Shown piece after piece: positions 1-14,000 of a stretch of 64,000 nucleotides of DNA. The stretch spans positions 74,253,561-74,317,560 of the forward strand of contig NC_088775.1 in the NCBI RefSeq assembly GCF_954871325.1. Direction: 5' to 3'. A program made the position numbers and the translations under genes. The DNA is from Gordionus sp. m RMFG-2023 (taxonomy: Eukaryota; Nematomorpha; Gordioida; Chordodea; Parachordodidae). A model generated the notes under the pieces. That model worked only from the letters and a program-made list of their open reading frames with translations, was not told where the DNA came from and ran no database searches. Each line of letters begins with the position of its first letter. The stretch's first letter is position 1.

Positions 1-439
1 TATTTTTTACAACATATTTGGACCTTGAAAATATTTTTAGGAATAGATATGATAATAAAATTTAAAACTAAATATACAGTTGATTAGTCATTTTGAACTC
101 GGCTAATTACAATACAATGATATATCAATGTTACAATATTAAATTTGTTAATTTTCAAATAATATATGATTATATTTATTTAATTAAGGTTATATAATAA
201 TTTAAATAATAAAAGTCAATTAAACTTCAACTGTTAAAGCTAAATTAAAATTTTGAGTTATTGATATTATATTTTTAATACAGAATTTTGCAAGCTGACA
301 TATTGAAAATATAATTTATATGTATTAATCTAATCTAATAATTAAAATAGTATTCATTTTATAAAAATTTAAATAGTCTTATTAATTTCTAAATAATAAA
401 ATTAAATCTATATATTACCTAATGGAATTATAAAAGAAA
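1..439. other. AT-rich DNA, nothing recognised
   Basis: Uniformly AT-rich with stop codons in all frames. The missing 5' exon of the NOSTRIN-like gene was searched for here without success. Confidence 0.6.
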
Positions 440-582
440 TCATTCAAGAGGCAATCAAAAAAAATATTTTTTAGTTCAAGGAGATATTAAGGAGCCAATA
501 AAAAATTTTTTTTGCTAAGAGGGCTATTCAAATTTTTCAGAGGGCTCGAGCCCATGCGCGCCCTCTCCTAGCCACGCCACTG
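440..582. mobile_element. hAT-type transposon terminus, rest not identified
   Basis: The stretch ends in a sequence which, read on the - strand, starts CAGTGGCGTGGCTAGGAGAG and runs into GGGCTCGAGCCC. This is the common hAT terminal pattern CAGTGGCG...GGGC. The other end was not found to the left, so this is a truncated end or part of an element reaching out of the window. The end at 582 is sharp; the left limit is a guess. Confidence 0.5.
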
Positions 583-1988
583 TATTATAAATATGTAAAT
601 TTCAATTATACGATTCGATAAATACCATGGACGATAAAAAAAGGTCAAAAGTCGATACAATTCAAGGAGGCGATGATAAATAATAAAAGAAATGATCAAT
701 GCTAGAAATGCGATAATGGAATGAATCTGAAGATCGATAAATTTCAACTTCACTAGGAGGAGATGTACATTAGGCTTATGAGGGGTGGTGTTGTAATTGT
801 TCAAAATGACAATTAAATTGTTTAAATAACCATATATTATAAGGAATGTCAATCAATTTGGATCTTGTTTTATTTTTATATAAATAATAATTATGGATAT
901 TTAATTTTGGAACAATAAAATTTATGGTATCTTGAAGAAGAAAAATTATGGGTTATAAATTTTTGAGTTGTTGAAAGTCCATCCATTTAGTTGCCATAAT
1001 TCTAAAACTAAAAGTAAACATACAGTAATATTAAATGATTCTTCCATTAAATACCACAAACTTTTAAAAATAATCTTTATAAAATTTAACTCTTTTAAAT
1101 CCATGCTTAATTTTTATTAATTATTTTAATTTGCTCAAGAAAATTGAACCCTTTAAACCCATATTTTACTGATTATCTTATCTTTTAATTTGGTCAATAA
1201 CTATCTATCTTTTTATTGTAAAATAACTTTTACGAATATTATGTTTTAATCATTTTCTCATTCATTATAATAAGATTCTTCTACCATTGTGTACATGGAA
1301 TTTTTCAAAATACAATATCCACGTTTTTTTTCTTCTCAGTAAACATTAAAAAAAATGCTAATCCATTTAAAAGGAGCAGAAAAAAAACTTTTTTCCTCAA
1401 AAATATATTAACAAACGTCTCTAAAATCTTGATTACTAATTAACATTATTGTATATATTTCTAAGGGAGAGAGGGGTGTAGGGAGAAATTGGTTTATAAT
1501 CATATTTACGAAAGCAAACAAATTTCAATTGGGGGATTCGCTCATATTGGTTACGTGCATGTTAAATTTTATAAGCTTATTAGAATGAATATGCTACTTA
1601 TTAACTCCGAAATTATGAGATAATTGTCGAGTTATAGCCTAGTATTTAGTTATAATATAAATATACAGTTATTATTATAGAACTAGTATAATACAAAATA
1701 TATAATAATCACTAGTATGTAAATTAATTTTTTTTATAATTTAATATTATTATTCAAATTTATGAAATTTTTGAAATGGTTTGATTTGAGAAGTGTAAAA
1801 GTACAATTTTTTGAAAAAGTAAATACCTAGCATAATCATTACATCATTTATCCCTTATTTTAAATTTTAGAAATTTTTTAAAAATGATACCTTTTTAATT
1901 CTTATTTTTTTAATAATATTAATTCTTGAATATGGTAAATTAATTTTATATTAGTAATTTATGATAAATTTATTATAGGGTCAATTAG
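583..1988. other. AT-rich intron or upstream DNA, no coding content
   Basis: A 94-codon frame on the - strand at 568-852 is mostly Ile/Leu/Tyr, the usual product of AT-rich noise. No exon with a start codon and a phase-1 donor that would join the F-BAR exon at 1989 could be found. A short ATG frame at 1295 (MEFFKIQYP) has a phase-2 donor and does not fit. Confidence 0.5.
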
Positions 1989-2064
1989 GGTTTGAAGAGA
2001 GTTGCAAATCTATCAAAATTGGTGTCACTTTTTGCAAAGAAATTGCTGCCATTTTACAAGAGAG
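1989..2064 (+). CDS. NOSTRIN: NOSTRIN-like exon: F-BAR N-terminal helix
   Basis: The exon sits between acceptor AATTAG and donor GTATAC. Read in phase 1 it gives FEESCKSIKIGVTFCKEI followed by AAILQE and a split Arg. This lines up with the first F-BAR helix of human NOSTRIN, where G-x-x-F-C-K and L-Q-x-R are shared. It ends in phase 2 (AG|), which matches the next exon. A longer open stretch in another frame from 2002 overlaps it but has no recognisable content. The exon upstream, carrying the start and the usual FW-containing segment, was looked for in 1-1988 and not found. Confidence 0.75.
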
Positions 2065-5000
2065 GTATACATAATTGACATCGATAATGATAACCTTTTT
2101 TTAAATTTAATTGTGCATAAATTCATAATTATGATTTATTCACTATTTATATATTCAGCTTTTTTTAAGCATAAAATATTATTTGACAGTTTAATATATA
2201 ACTTGAAGTTTTTATTTCATGAATATTAAATTGGCTACATACTTTTTTTTATCTTCTTGCTTTCCGTAAATGTTAAATAGCAAACTTGTTTTGAGGGCCT
2301 GCCCAACAAACGTTTATCATTTTTTTTAATAATTATTAAAATTTTTGTTTCCCAATTTGGTTGATTTTTAAGAGAACCAAGCATTGATCTGTTATATACA
2401 CATTTTTTGGTAATCACTGAAACTTGGGGAAATTTTGAATATTTTTTTTTTATTTAAAAAATTTTTTTTTTGTATTAAAAAATAATACGTCATAATAAGC
2501 GCAATTACTCTTTATCGCTATATGAAACAGCAGAGCTATGCTTGGACTATCTCATCCCATCTAATTGGGTTAAGAAATTTGGGGGTAACCTATGAGATGA
2601 GCCCATCCACAGTTCTTGGGCAGGCTGCAGTTACCTGTGCGCGCAAGAGGCGACCTACGGGAAATAAGAAGAGAGAGAAAAGCCCGTACCCGATTAAGTA
2701 AAATGTAAATTATAGGGAGGATCACACAAATCTTAAAATTTAATATTTTTTCAAGTTATAAAAATCTTATTGAATGAAAATAAATATGACCATTACTTGG
2801 TCAATCACAGCAGAAACTTTATAGACTCAAATGATATATTGACTCATACTTAATGTATTCACCATTTATCAGGGTTGTTAATCGCTACTTTTAAATAGCA
2901 CGCTACCGCTATCGCTATTTGTCAAAAAAAGTAGCTCACTATTAGCTATTATTTTCAAAAGTAGCATTAGCTATTATTTTCAAAAGTAGCATTAGCTACT
3001 TTTTAAGCTACTTATTATAAAAAAAATTAGAAACATTTGTTTTATTTTTTGCTTATAATATTATTATATAGTAAATATATAAAAATCAACATTTTTGATT
3101 ATAAAAAAATTTATGTAATAAAAATAAATATTTATGGTAATTTGTTGCATTTTATAGTGTTATGTGTCCAACTCTCTGCTGTGGTACATATATATGATAT
3201 CTCTGATAACTTTACTATTAGAGCAACTTTCATCACTTTAAAGTTATCTGCTATTTTATTCATTAGTGTCTGGCAACATAAAACTGTTGTACCAGAGGAT
3301 AGAGTTTTAGTCATCAAGGTAAATGCTGGATTATCAACCAAGGACATTGGCTGAACTGTATCAATTATAAAATCAACAATAACTTTATCAGCCAATTTCT
3401 GAGAAATATTGGCATTGATTATTAATTAATTTGGTTTGATTTGAATTAGTCTTTTTGGATGTGGAGTCGCCTATACCAAATTTATTTAAATGTTTCTCCA
3501 TTTCCTTAAAGCTATTGGTATGAACAGTATAAAATAAATATTATTAGAATGTAAAAATGACAATTTACCTTTTGGTGTTTCTTGAGGGTATAACTGGATT
3601 GATTTGAGGAAATATTTTTTTTACATTTTAAACAAATAAATTTGAGGCCAGTTTTGGTTTTTATATTTATTTTAAAATTTTCAAATCTAGGGAATGGGAA
3701 ATTTGTATTATAGCTATTAAAAATATTTTCTTCCCTGGTATTTCCCATTTCATTAATATCATTGTGATATCCATAGGCGATGACATTTTAAATTATTAAC
3801 CCGTGATTCAGGTTTATAATACAAATGAAAATATAAATTACAAATTGAAAATATAAATTTCAAAATTAAATAATAAATCCTAAAAATTATAATTAATTAT
3901 GATATTATATTTAAATTTTCATGTTTATACTTACCTTCATTATATTTTTTAAAAGTAGCTAAGTAGCGCGCTAAAATATTAAATAATTACAAAAAAGTAG
4001 CCGCTATTGGCTATAGCTACCAAAAAAGTTAGCGCACTACAAGTAGCACGCTACTTTAACAAATCTGCCATTTATGGAGGAAGGCAAGCATCCACAGAAC
4101 GGTATCCCGTCTTAACAGAGAATCTTTTATAGATAATGCAAATATAGAGTTTTATAGAGAAAACAATGATAGAGAAAGCCGTTTATAAAGAATATCTTTT
4201 ATAGAGAATGATTTTATAGAGAATTTATTTTATAGAGAAACTTTTAAAGAGAAAACAATTATAGAGAATGTCGTTTATAGAGAATCTCGTTTCTAGAGAA
4301 TGATTTTATAGAGAATTTATTTTATAGAGAAACTTTTAAAGAGAAAACAATTATAGAAATCTCATTTATAGAGAATTTATTTTATAGAGAAACTTTTAAA
4401 GAGAAAACAATTTTATAGAATGTCGTTTATAGAGAATGATTTTATAGAGAAACTTTTATATATAGAAAATAATTATATTTGAATGTCGTTTATAGAGAAT
4501 CTCGTTTATAGAGAATGATTTTATAGAGAATATTTTACAGAGAATTATTTTATAGAAAATATTTTACAGAGAATTGTTTTAGAGAGAATTATTTTATAGA
4601 GAAGGATTTTATAGAGAATGATTTTATATTGAAGAATTTTATAGAGAATGATTTTATAGAAAATGAATTAAGTATTATTTAATAAATTTTCTCAAAAAAA
4701 CAAGCCAGATGCCGTCATATAAATTCTCGGAACCCTTGAATAAAAAAAGGGAAAAAATAATCTTAAAAAAAATTATTCACGTTCCTGATTTGTATTGCTT
4801 ATGAATAATTATGATAATATTTTTTGAGTTTCCTGTTGTTATTTTTTTTAAAATACGGTGAACAATTAGAAGTAGTAATGCTAAAATTATGAAAATGTTT
4901 CCTTCTCTATCAGTTTCTATTAGTGCTTTGCTTTAACTAGTAGAGTAGCCATTTTAAAAAAAACTATTAGCAACAAAGCCAGCCTTACGCCAATTGTTTT

Positions 5001-8000
5001 AGAAAATTTTGTCAATATTTAGTTGCTTTGTGCATTATTTTAATCTGCTTGGCCCGGCCCGAGTTTTTAAAAAAAAGCTTTTTTTTGACCCGGCCCGTGT
5101 ATTTAAAAAAATTAAAATACGGCCCGGGTTTAAGGTCGGGCCTATAGGTCTCTGATTTATAGTGCGCTTTTATAATTTATTTTGATTTTACCAATTTCGA
5201 AAAGAATCTACCCTGGGAATTTCATGCGCCAAAATTTTTAATATTTTTATTTTGTTATATTTTTTCATTTTAAATCATAAATTGAGCGCGTTTTATTAAA
5301 TTTTAAATCTGATTTTCCGAAAATGCATTATAATATGTGTAGAATACCCACCCTATAAATTTCAGAAGATCTTATATTGAACCTCTTTTTTACATTAATC
5401 TGAAATTTATAAGTAGTGTCTAAAAATCAGCTAAACATAATTTGGCTTAACCGAAAAATCGCCTAAAACTTATTAGACAAAATGTAGGGACTGGGAGCTA
5501 GGCTAATCGCGCGTCAGCGTTACGCAACACTAAGTCTAGTCTTTATTTAAATTATTTTATATATTTATTATGTAACTATGACGGGCGATTAACCGAGCTC
5601 CTTAGCCGATGCCTAATTTTTGAATAATTAGTTTTCCCTATTTTTATGCTCTAATTATGCTTAGCCGATTTTTTAATCTAAAAACTTTGCTAACCGTTTT
5701 GGAATTGCCTAAAATTTACCGATTGCGCAACATTAAGGGTGGGTATCTGGCAAAATCAGATTTTTAAATTTAATAAAACGCACTCAATTAATGATTTTAA
5801 ATGCAAATAATAACAAAAAATAAAACAATACCCATCAAACTATCGCCTTACCAAAATTAAGTTTAGTTAAAAGATCACTAGAGTACTGTCTAATATTTAC
5901 AGGGTAGGCTGGGAAGACCAGGGGGTGGTTGGATTAATTTCTGTCAAAATCGTCATAGGTCCGAAAATAATTGTATCTGAATTTACAAAATACAAAATGA
6001 TTGTTCAAACCCTTACCTAAAAATTATACATCGACAAAATTTAAAATAATATACTTTTTTCTCTAAATTGATTTTAGTACAATTAAAATTTGTTATTACA
6101 AGCCTAAACTCCTTAGCAGTATAGAGAAAGATGAATCAATTTAAAATGTTTTTTACAGGTTTTTTGCACTTGTTAAACATTCCGAAGATCAGACTTTTAA
6201 TATATATAAGAAATTTTTTATTTACATATAGGGATTATATTTATTGATACCAATTTGTTTAAATATGGTTGGTTCACAGACAAACTTGTATTTCATCATA
6301 TGATTATAAGAATTGTATCATGATATACACTGATTTTCATCGCCTTGTAATGTCTTTCTTTAGAAAATATCGAAGCTTGATATTTGCAGCAGATTGCACA
6401 ATATTTTACTAACTCTTTACACTTAGAAGATATTTCAAATACCTAATTATCAAAAGATTTTGCATCATATATTATAATACTACCCCCTTCTTCCCCCACT
6501 CCCCTCATTTACTATACCACATCAAAATTAGAACAACGGAATTCCAAATATAAACTACCCATTTTAATTTCAATGCCAATCTTGAGTTATAACCCCTTCC
6601 CCTGTGGTAAAAGGTCCTGTTTAACATTGTTTGAATGGTTAAGCGTCTTTTTATTATTGATAGTCGGTCTATAGATCTGGTTATAAGCAAGTATAATTAT
6701 CATTTAAATTTCTTCGTATCATTAGGGCTAATTATTTATTCAAAATTTTCTGTTGGGGGTGGGGGGGGGTGAGTGTTTCTTAATAATTTTTTTTTCATGA
6801 TTAGCAATATTTTTATTTTCCAGCATAACATAAGGATTTTCATTATCTACGCTTCCTGAGACAGATATCTTACTTTTCTTATATATTTTTTATAGGGCCT
6901 TGCTTTCTACTGTAAAATGTGGAATCATAAATGATAAGTTCGCTTCAACTTGTTTAATTAATTTTAATATCCGTCAATGATTGCTTTTAAAACTTTTATT
7001 TTAAATCTTTCTAAACCTCTTTTAGTCTTGAAGAATACACATTTAAAAAAATATGAAGGCATAGAAAATGTAAAAAAGAGATATTTTCCATTTTTTAGGG
7101 TTGTATCTACTCCTTGAAGTACAACTCACAAAGTAAATATTTTATTCCATTAAATTTTCTCATCTTCGGCGATGATAGTAACGTCCAATCACTATTATCG
7201 CCACTCTAATAAAATTTATAACATTCATCAGATTAATAAAATATAGCAACTGAAATGAAATTGAAATATACTATAATTTGTGTTAAAAATAGCTGTTATT
7301 TTTAATAATATATGAGGCATGTTCGATCCATTCAATTTTAGCTCTACTTATATTTTTTATATTTTTATATCCATTTTTATACAATTTTGTCTTTGATCAC
7401 ATAATTAGAAAAAAGACTCGTCAGTAAGCAAGAACTTAGCAAGAATCAATTAAGGAAATCAATAATCTATTTTTTCCCCAATTCCTGAGTCACAATAGTG
7501 GCAATATCATCATCAGAGATTACACGAATTAAAAACTGAGATGGATAGCAATTCAATTCGACAATCTACCTATGATGCTGAATATTGTTCATGTCTTGTG
7601 ATAAGCTTTGACCTTGTCTTTTTGATTAAACAATAAGAGAACTTTATACAAATTTATTATCAAAAAATGCTTATCAAGTCCATACTAAATCCCTCACTAA
7701 TTAAAGCATGCTTTGTCAAAGAATAATATAAATCCGAGGTCTAATTATCTGTTTGGCTCAATGTTTTAAATAAAACTTTTTTCTTAGTGCCTTGCAAATT
7801 TTATTTATTTCGGCCAAAGCTCCATCCAAAATCTTTATTTTTAGGAGCCTAGCCATAATTTTAAATTTTAGGCCTGAGCCTGTCCTGTCCCAAATTTAAT
7901 TGAAAAATATAACTAAACGCATATTTAAACAATCAATTAATATAAAAATTTAATTCCTATACCCTAATCTTTAGAGAAATCTATTTTATTGCTTAGAATC

Positions 8001-11000
8001 TTTTTTATATTTTTTGAGTCAAAAAAAATCAAAAGCCTTAACCCTATTTTTAAAAAAAAAAAAATTTAGACCCAAGCCCGACTTTAACTTAATTTCCAGG
8101 TTCAACTAAGTCTGTCTAAAGGCCGATAAATATAAAATTGTAGTTTTCATCAAACTCCCTTCCCGATATCGCAACTGATGTAATTCATTTAAGATAATGC
8201 ATTCGCGGCAATGAATTCGCGATAATGCATTCGCTATAATACTTTGCGATAATACATTCGCGCTTATACATTCACGATAATGCATTCGCTATAATATTTT
8301 CGCTGTATTATACTCACTATAATGCATTCGCTATAATGCATTCGCTATAATACATTCGCTATAATACATTCGCGGTAATGCATTCGCTATAATATCTTAT
8401 ATAGAAACCTTCAATTGACGGTTTTGGTTTTTTAGGTAGGACAAAATTATGGTGCTTCTATTAAATCAAAAATATTGGTTTCTCTATAAATATGTGGAAC
8501 CCCAAATAGAGATCGGCACCTTTCGACACTCAATATATTAAAGCCATCGCATACATCTAAATGTGTATCATTTGATTAATGAATTCTTAGTTATCTATAT
8601 TAAAAAGATTTATGAATAAAATTTGTATAATAAAATAGAAAGTATATTTAGAAACATGTTCCGAAACGCAGAACGAACGGAAATGTGACATATTTTTTAC
8701 CCAAACTGGTTAAAACCTTTTCTTAATTAAAATTAGAATCAAGATTCTCGTCCGTCATATTATATCCATAAGGGTAAAGTTAAGAACCCTTCTATAGGCT
8801 AATTTAGGTAGCTGACATATAAATGCAATATATAAAAATTTTAAAAATGGTTGGTTCAGTTTAGATTCTCTTTAATAACGGTTCATACATATTTAACAAA
8901 TCGTTTCAGGTTTGGTTTAGCTGTTAATAATCAAGCTAAACCTTGATATGAACTAAAAAGAGTTTACAAAAAAACCATTGTTGAAACAAATAAAGTCATC
9001 GAAAAAATACAACAAATAAACTAAATTGTATTATTAAAATATTAATTTTTATATATTTTTCAAATCCCGCATAAATTTTTTGAACTCTATAATTGTCCCA
9101 TATATAATATTTCTTTATAAAATCAAAGAAAATAATTCTCTACAATGTAATTCTCTACAAAATAATTCTCTATAAAAGTAATTCTCTTTAAAATCATTCT
9201 CTATAAACAACATTCTCTATAAAATCATTCTCTTTGAAGTCATTCTCTAATAAGGACCTTTTCTATATAATAATTCTCTTTAAAATCATTCTCTATTATC
9301 GACATTCTCTATAAAACCATTCTCTATAATATCATTCTCTATAAATTAATTCTCTATAAAAATTATTCTCCAAATAAAACATTCTCTATAAAACATTCTC
9401 TATAAACTACATTCTCTATAAAACAATTTTCTATAAATGCATTCTCTATAATTGTTTTCTCTATAAATGTTTCTCTATTAAATACATTCTCTATAATGGT
9501 TCCTCTATAAAGACTTAGAACCCCACAGAACTGGAAGAAAATTTTCCTCTCATTTATATATATACATATATGTAAAAATTAGGGATGTACCGATATTTTT
9601 TATCTGATCGGGCCGATATTTCACCTATTTTAAAAATTGGTTATAAGCAAATATAAAATTTTCCGATCCAATCCTATAAAAAATGACGTTTTAACAAAAA
9701 TAAAAATTATAAAATTTAAAAAAAAGTTATATATTCTACCATTTATTATAAATAAAATCGAAATTCATTTTTATGTTTAATTTTTTAATAATAATAATTA
9801 ATAAGCATTCTGCCATATTGTTATTTTTTTGCGCATTCTGTTTATAAAAGTGTGCGATAATCTCTTCAGAATCTGTTTTTAGTGAAATTGACAGTCCCCA
9901 TCGCTGCAGACCTCTGATAAATTGGAAATTTTGGTATTTCTAAAAAGAAATCTTCGATATATTAATTTTAAATATTTATTTCAAATTTCATAATATATTT
10001 GTTTATTACTTATCTAAATAGATTAATATTATTACTTATTATATAAATAAGTGATTTATCAATAAAAAAATTTTATACCCAGAATTGCAATTGAATTGAA
10101 TATAAACTATAACTGATCATTATTTATTTTTTTTTCTCTTTAGCTTTCACCTTTTCTGGTGGTAAGCTCCTTCTCCACGGGACTGATTGAGGTATAGACT
10201 GTGCTAATACATCTATTACTGTAATGAAGAGAAGTGGGCTGAGAGCCGGCCCTTGATGAACTCCTTCTGCTATTGTGAAGCCTGCTGAAGTACCTGTTGT
10301 GCTACGGACTATTGTTGTATGGCCCATATACATATCCTGTATTATTCTTATATATTTTTCGGGAACCTTTTTGTGGCGTAGCGCCCACCAGATAAGTTCT
10401 CTTGGGATTCTATAGAAGGCCTTTTCTAGATCGAGAAAGACCATGTGTAGCTTTTTGTTCTTTTCCATGTATTTTTCACACATTTGCCTAATTGCGTGGA
10501 TAGCATCAGTTGTTGATCTTCCAGGCATAAAGCCAAACTTAGTCTCTCATATTTCGATTATGTCTCTTAATCTTTTTTCTATTATTTTTTCGTATATTTT
10601 TAGACATAGTTTTATGCCCCTGTAATTTTGACAATTGTGTGGATCTCCTTTATTTTTGAAGATAGGAACTAGATAGCTCTGCCTCCATTTTTGGGGAACC
10701 TCTTCATTTCCAAGTATTTTATTGTACAGATTTGTAAGGAGATATATTCCATCATCTCCTAGTGCTTTAAGGCTTTCGAATATCGTCTGGACCCCTAGCT
10801 TTGTTGTTTTTCATATGCTTTAGGCATGTGATTATTTCTTGTTCTGTTATAGGTTGTACAAGGTTTTTACATGGGGAGTGTTCGTCTAGATGTAGTATGT
10901 GGGGATTAAAGTTGAGAAGGTTGAAAATATTCTTTCCATCTATTCATTATTTCTTTTTCCTTTATTATCAATTTCCCATCTTTATTTTTGATTACTTTCG

Positions 11001-14000
11001 GAGCTCTTTTTATATACCTAGAGTTCTTTTCTCGCTGTTTGGCTAATCTGTATATTTTATTTTACCTTTCTTTGGTATGTAGTTCTTCATACATGTCATC
11101 GTATGCCATAGATTTGGCCCTAGGCACCGCCTTTGTAGCTTTTCTCTTGGATTTTTTGTAATTTGTCTTGTCATCTGGGTTTTTGGATTTGTACCATATT
11201 TATATAGGGCTTTTTTCTCCTTTATAGTGGTTTGTACCTCTTCATTCCACCACCATAGTTCTTTGCATGATTTGGCAGTGACTATTAATCTGGATGAAAT
11301 GTCTGTCCACATTTTTTCACTGACTTGTGAGGAATCTATTGTTTTAATGTTTGCATTGATTGCAAAGGCATCTGTCATTGTTTTTAATTTGCCCCATTTG
11401 ATGCATTGTTCCAGATCTTTTTCTGAGTGGATTTATTTGAGATGTGTAAATCCATGACTAGTAGCTTGTGTTGTGCGGCGATATCTTCTCCTGGGATGAC
11501 TTTGCAGTCTATTACATCTTTTAATTTTCTGCGAGAGATTTAGCATGTAATCTATTTGTGTTTTCCTTGTACCACTTTCGTATGTTATTAAATGACTGTC
11601 TTTTTCCTATTGTAGGTGTTGGTTAAGGCAAGGTCGAAGGCTTGCGCAAATTTCAGTACATGCTCTCCTTCATCATTATAACTGATCATTATAATATATT
11701 TAAATGTCATATGTTATGGTATAGTTAAATTATAGATGTTATACTAATAAAAAGTATATTAAATATTAAAACCATTGGTATCTTTACAGGATACAAAATT
11801 AAAATGATATCGGATCGGTAATTGGCCGATATCAATTTAATATCGGATCGGCCTCCAAAAAGTGATATCGGTACACCCCTAGTGAAAATATTTTTGTATT
11901 ATTAAAAATATGTCATAAGTAAATTAATTAAATTTTAAATGATATAAATTATATAGAACTATTTTTTTCCTTAAAATATAATATATTATTATTGTTTATA
12001 TATTAAGTTTATTCAAATAAATTGCTTAATTATCTAGCATTTGATTTAATAGTCCTAACTTAGTATCATCCAATATGCACACACCTATTAAATTTTTAAA
12101 TAATATACTCTTTTTTAATGTAAAATTAAATAATTGTGAAAATTTTCTCTTAAAAATGGAAAAGGTGTGCGCTATATTAAATGCTAATAAGTTTAGATTA
12201 TAATTTTTTTTTGTGAAATCTTTCACAAAAAAATGAATTTCTTAAAATTTTTGAAATGAAACTTAAAATTATTATTACATCAAAAAATTCCACCCATATG
12301 CACACGATCACATATTTATTATTTTTAGATAAAAAAATATAAATAAATCGAGTTTCAGCCTACCCATTTTATAGAACTAGGCACTTAATATAATGAATTA
12401 ATCAAATTAAGGAATGCATTCTGTTTAAACTATTTGCATTATCATTCAAGATCTGTTTAAAATAATTTTTAATAATTACCATTTTCTATTTTCATGATGG
12501 AAATGGAATAAACATAATATGTAACTTTTAAACTATCTATGGTCAATATAAGTATATAGATTCATGGAAAATTTGCATTTTTTAATTTTTTCATGCCTTA
12601 TTGATGATTTACATGCTTACAACCACTTTCCTTAAAAAAGTAGCTACTTAAGCAGATACTTAGAAATTATTTTTCCTTAAAGATAATTAATAAAATAATT
12701 CAGCCTAAATTATTATTTTTTTGATAGTCATAAAGGAGATATTTAAATATGAAATATATATCAATTCTATATCTAGCAAAGAATATCTTTTTCCCTAAAA
12801 ATATATTTTGCCAAACTACTCAACAGGAGAGAACTAGATAAAATATGTAAATTATAACTTATTTCTGATCACAAGGTGTCATCATTTTGATTTCAAGTAA
12901 TAAGTAAATGAACCCAAGAGACTAAAGGATTTTAACAGATTAAAAATTTTTTAAATATTTGAATAAATTTAATTATATTCATCATTTTAAAATATTAATG
13001 GAAATTTTTATTAAAGTGGCAAAATAATAGTTTTGCTAATTAAAATGACCAGTAAATAGTTACTTTTGAAAATTTTGGATATGTATATCTTATTTAATAT
13101 ATAGTAATTTCTCAAGTTTTGAATTATTTTTTATTAAATATATAAACACTCCTGGTTTGATCTAGTGAAGTTTATTTTTTGGAGAAAAACTATCACACCT
13201 TTGATCATAAATTTTGAAATAGCTTATGCCTTGACATAGACTGGAACTTGGAAAAAATTGTGGAACAGAATGGGAACATTGATTTCAAGGAAGTCCTAGA
13301 ACATTCCAAAAAATTTGAAAATTAATTTTTGATCACTACTCATTTATAAATATTTATTTTTCCAAATTACATCTTGTCTCACATAAAAATATTATTACTC
13401 ATTATTTAGTATATTATTGAAGAATTTTAGGATTATATTTTTTAAAATCAATTAAAAATAAATAATTTTCCTTCCAATTTATGTTTTTTAAAACTGAAAT
13501 TAGATTTAAGTTATAATTTTTTAGAGAATGTTGTAATTATTACTTAATAATTATTGATGTTTATTATAGGTTTAAATGGTTTATTAATAAAAATAGAAAG
13601 ATTACATTCTTATAGGAATAGAACTTCTATTTTCGGTAGAGCAGAACCGAACACAAAAATATCTTTTGCCCCTAAAATTTGTTTTATTTATATCATTGTA
13701 AATATATATTTATTAAATTTTTTCAGTGGAATTATTTCTTTATTTAGATTGTGTACATTCAAATTCCTTTGATTAAAATTTGTAAAAATTTTGTATAATA
13801 AAAAAAATTATATTAAAAATGATGGGTTATATAAATTATTTATAAAGTAAGTTATATTGAAATATAACTCTAACTTTTAACAAATTACTATTAAAATAAT
13901 ATAATAACTATTACCCTTTAATTATGTAAAATTAGTTACTTTCCAAAAGTAACTTTTAACAACACTACTAAATAAGTAACGTATTTTAGCTAACTACTCA

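Noticed and set aside
1295-1339. MEFFKIQYP frame considered as the first coding exon
   Set aside because: The possible donor leaves phase 2, while the exon at 1989 needs phase 1; the following sequence is a T-run.
4110-9510. Regular short repeats considered as CRISPR-like arrays
   Set aside because: Units are contiguous and degenerate with no unique spacers of constant length, and the genome is clearly eukaryotic.
13218-13330. Short open stretch reading KIVEQNGNIDFKEVLEHSKK
   Set aside because: No splice sites, a stop just upstream and after, and a palindromic GGAACATT/GAACATTCC structure suggest a repeat rather than an exon.
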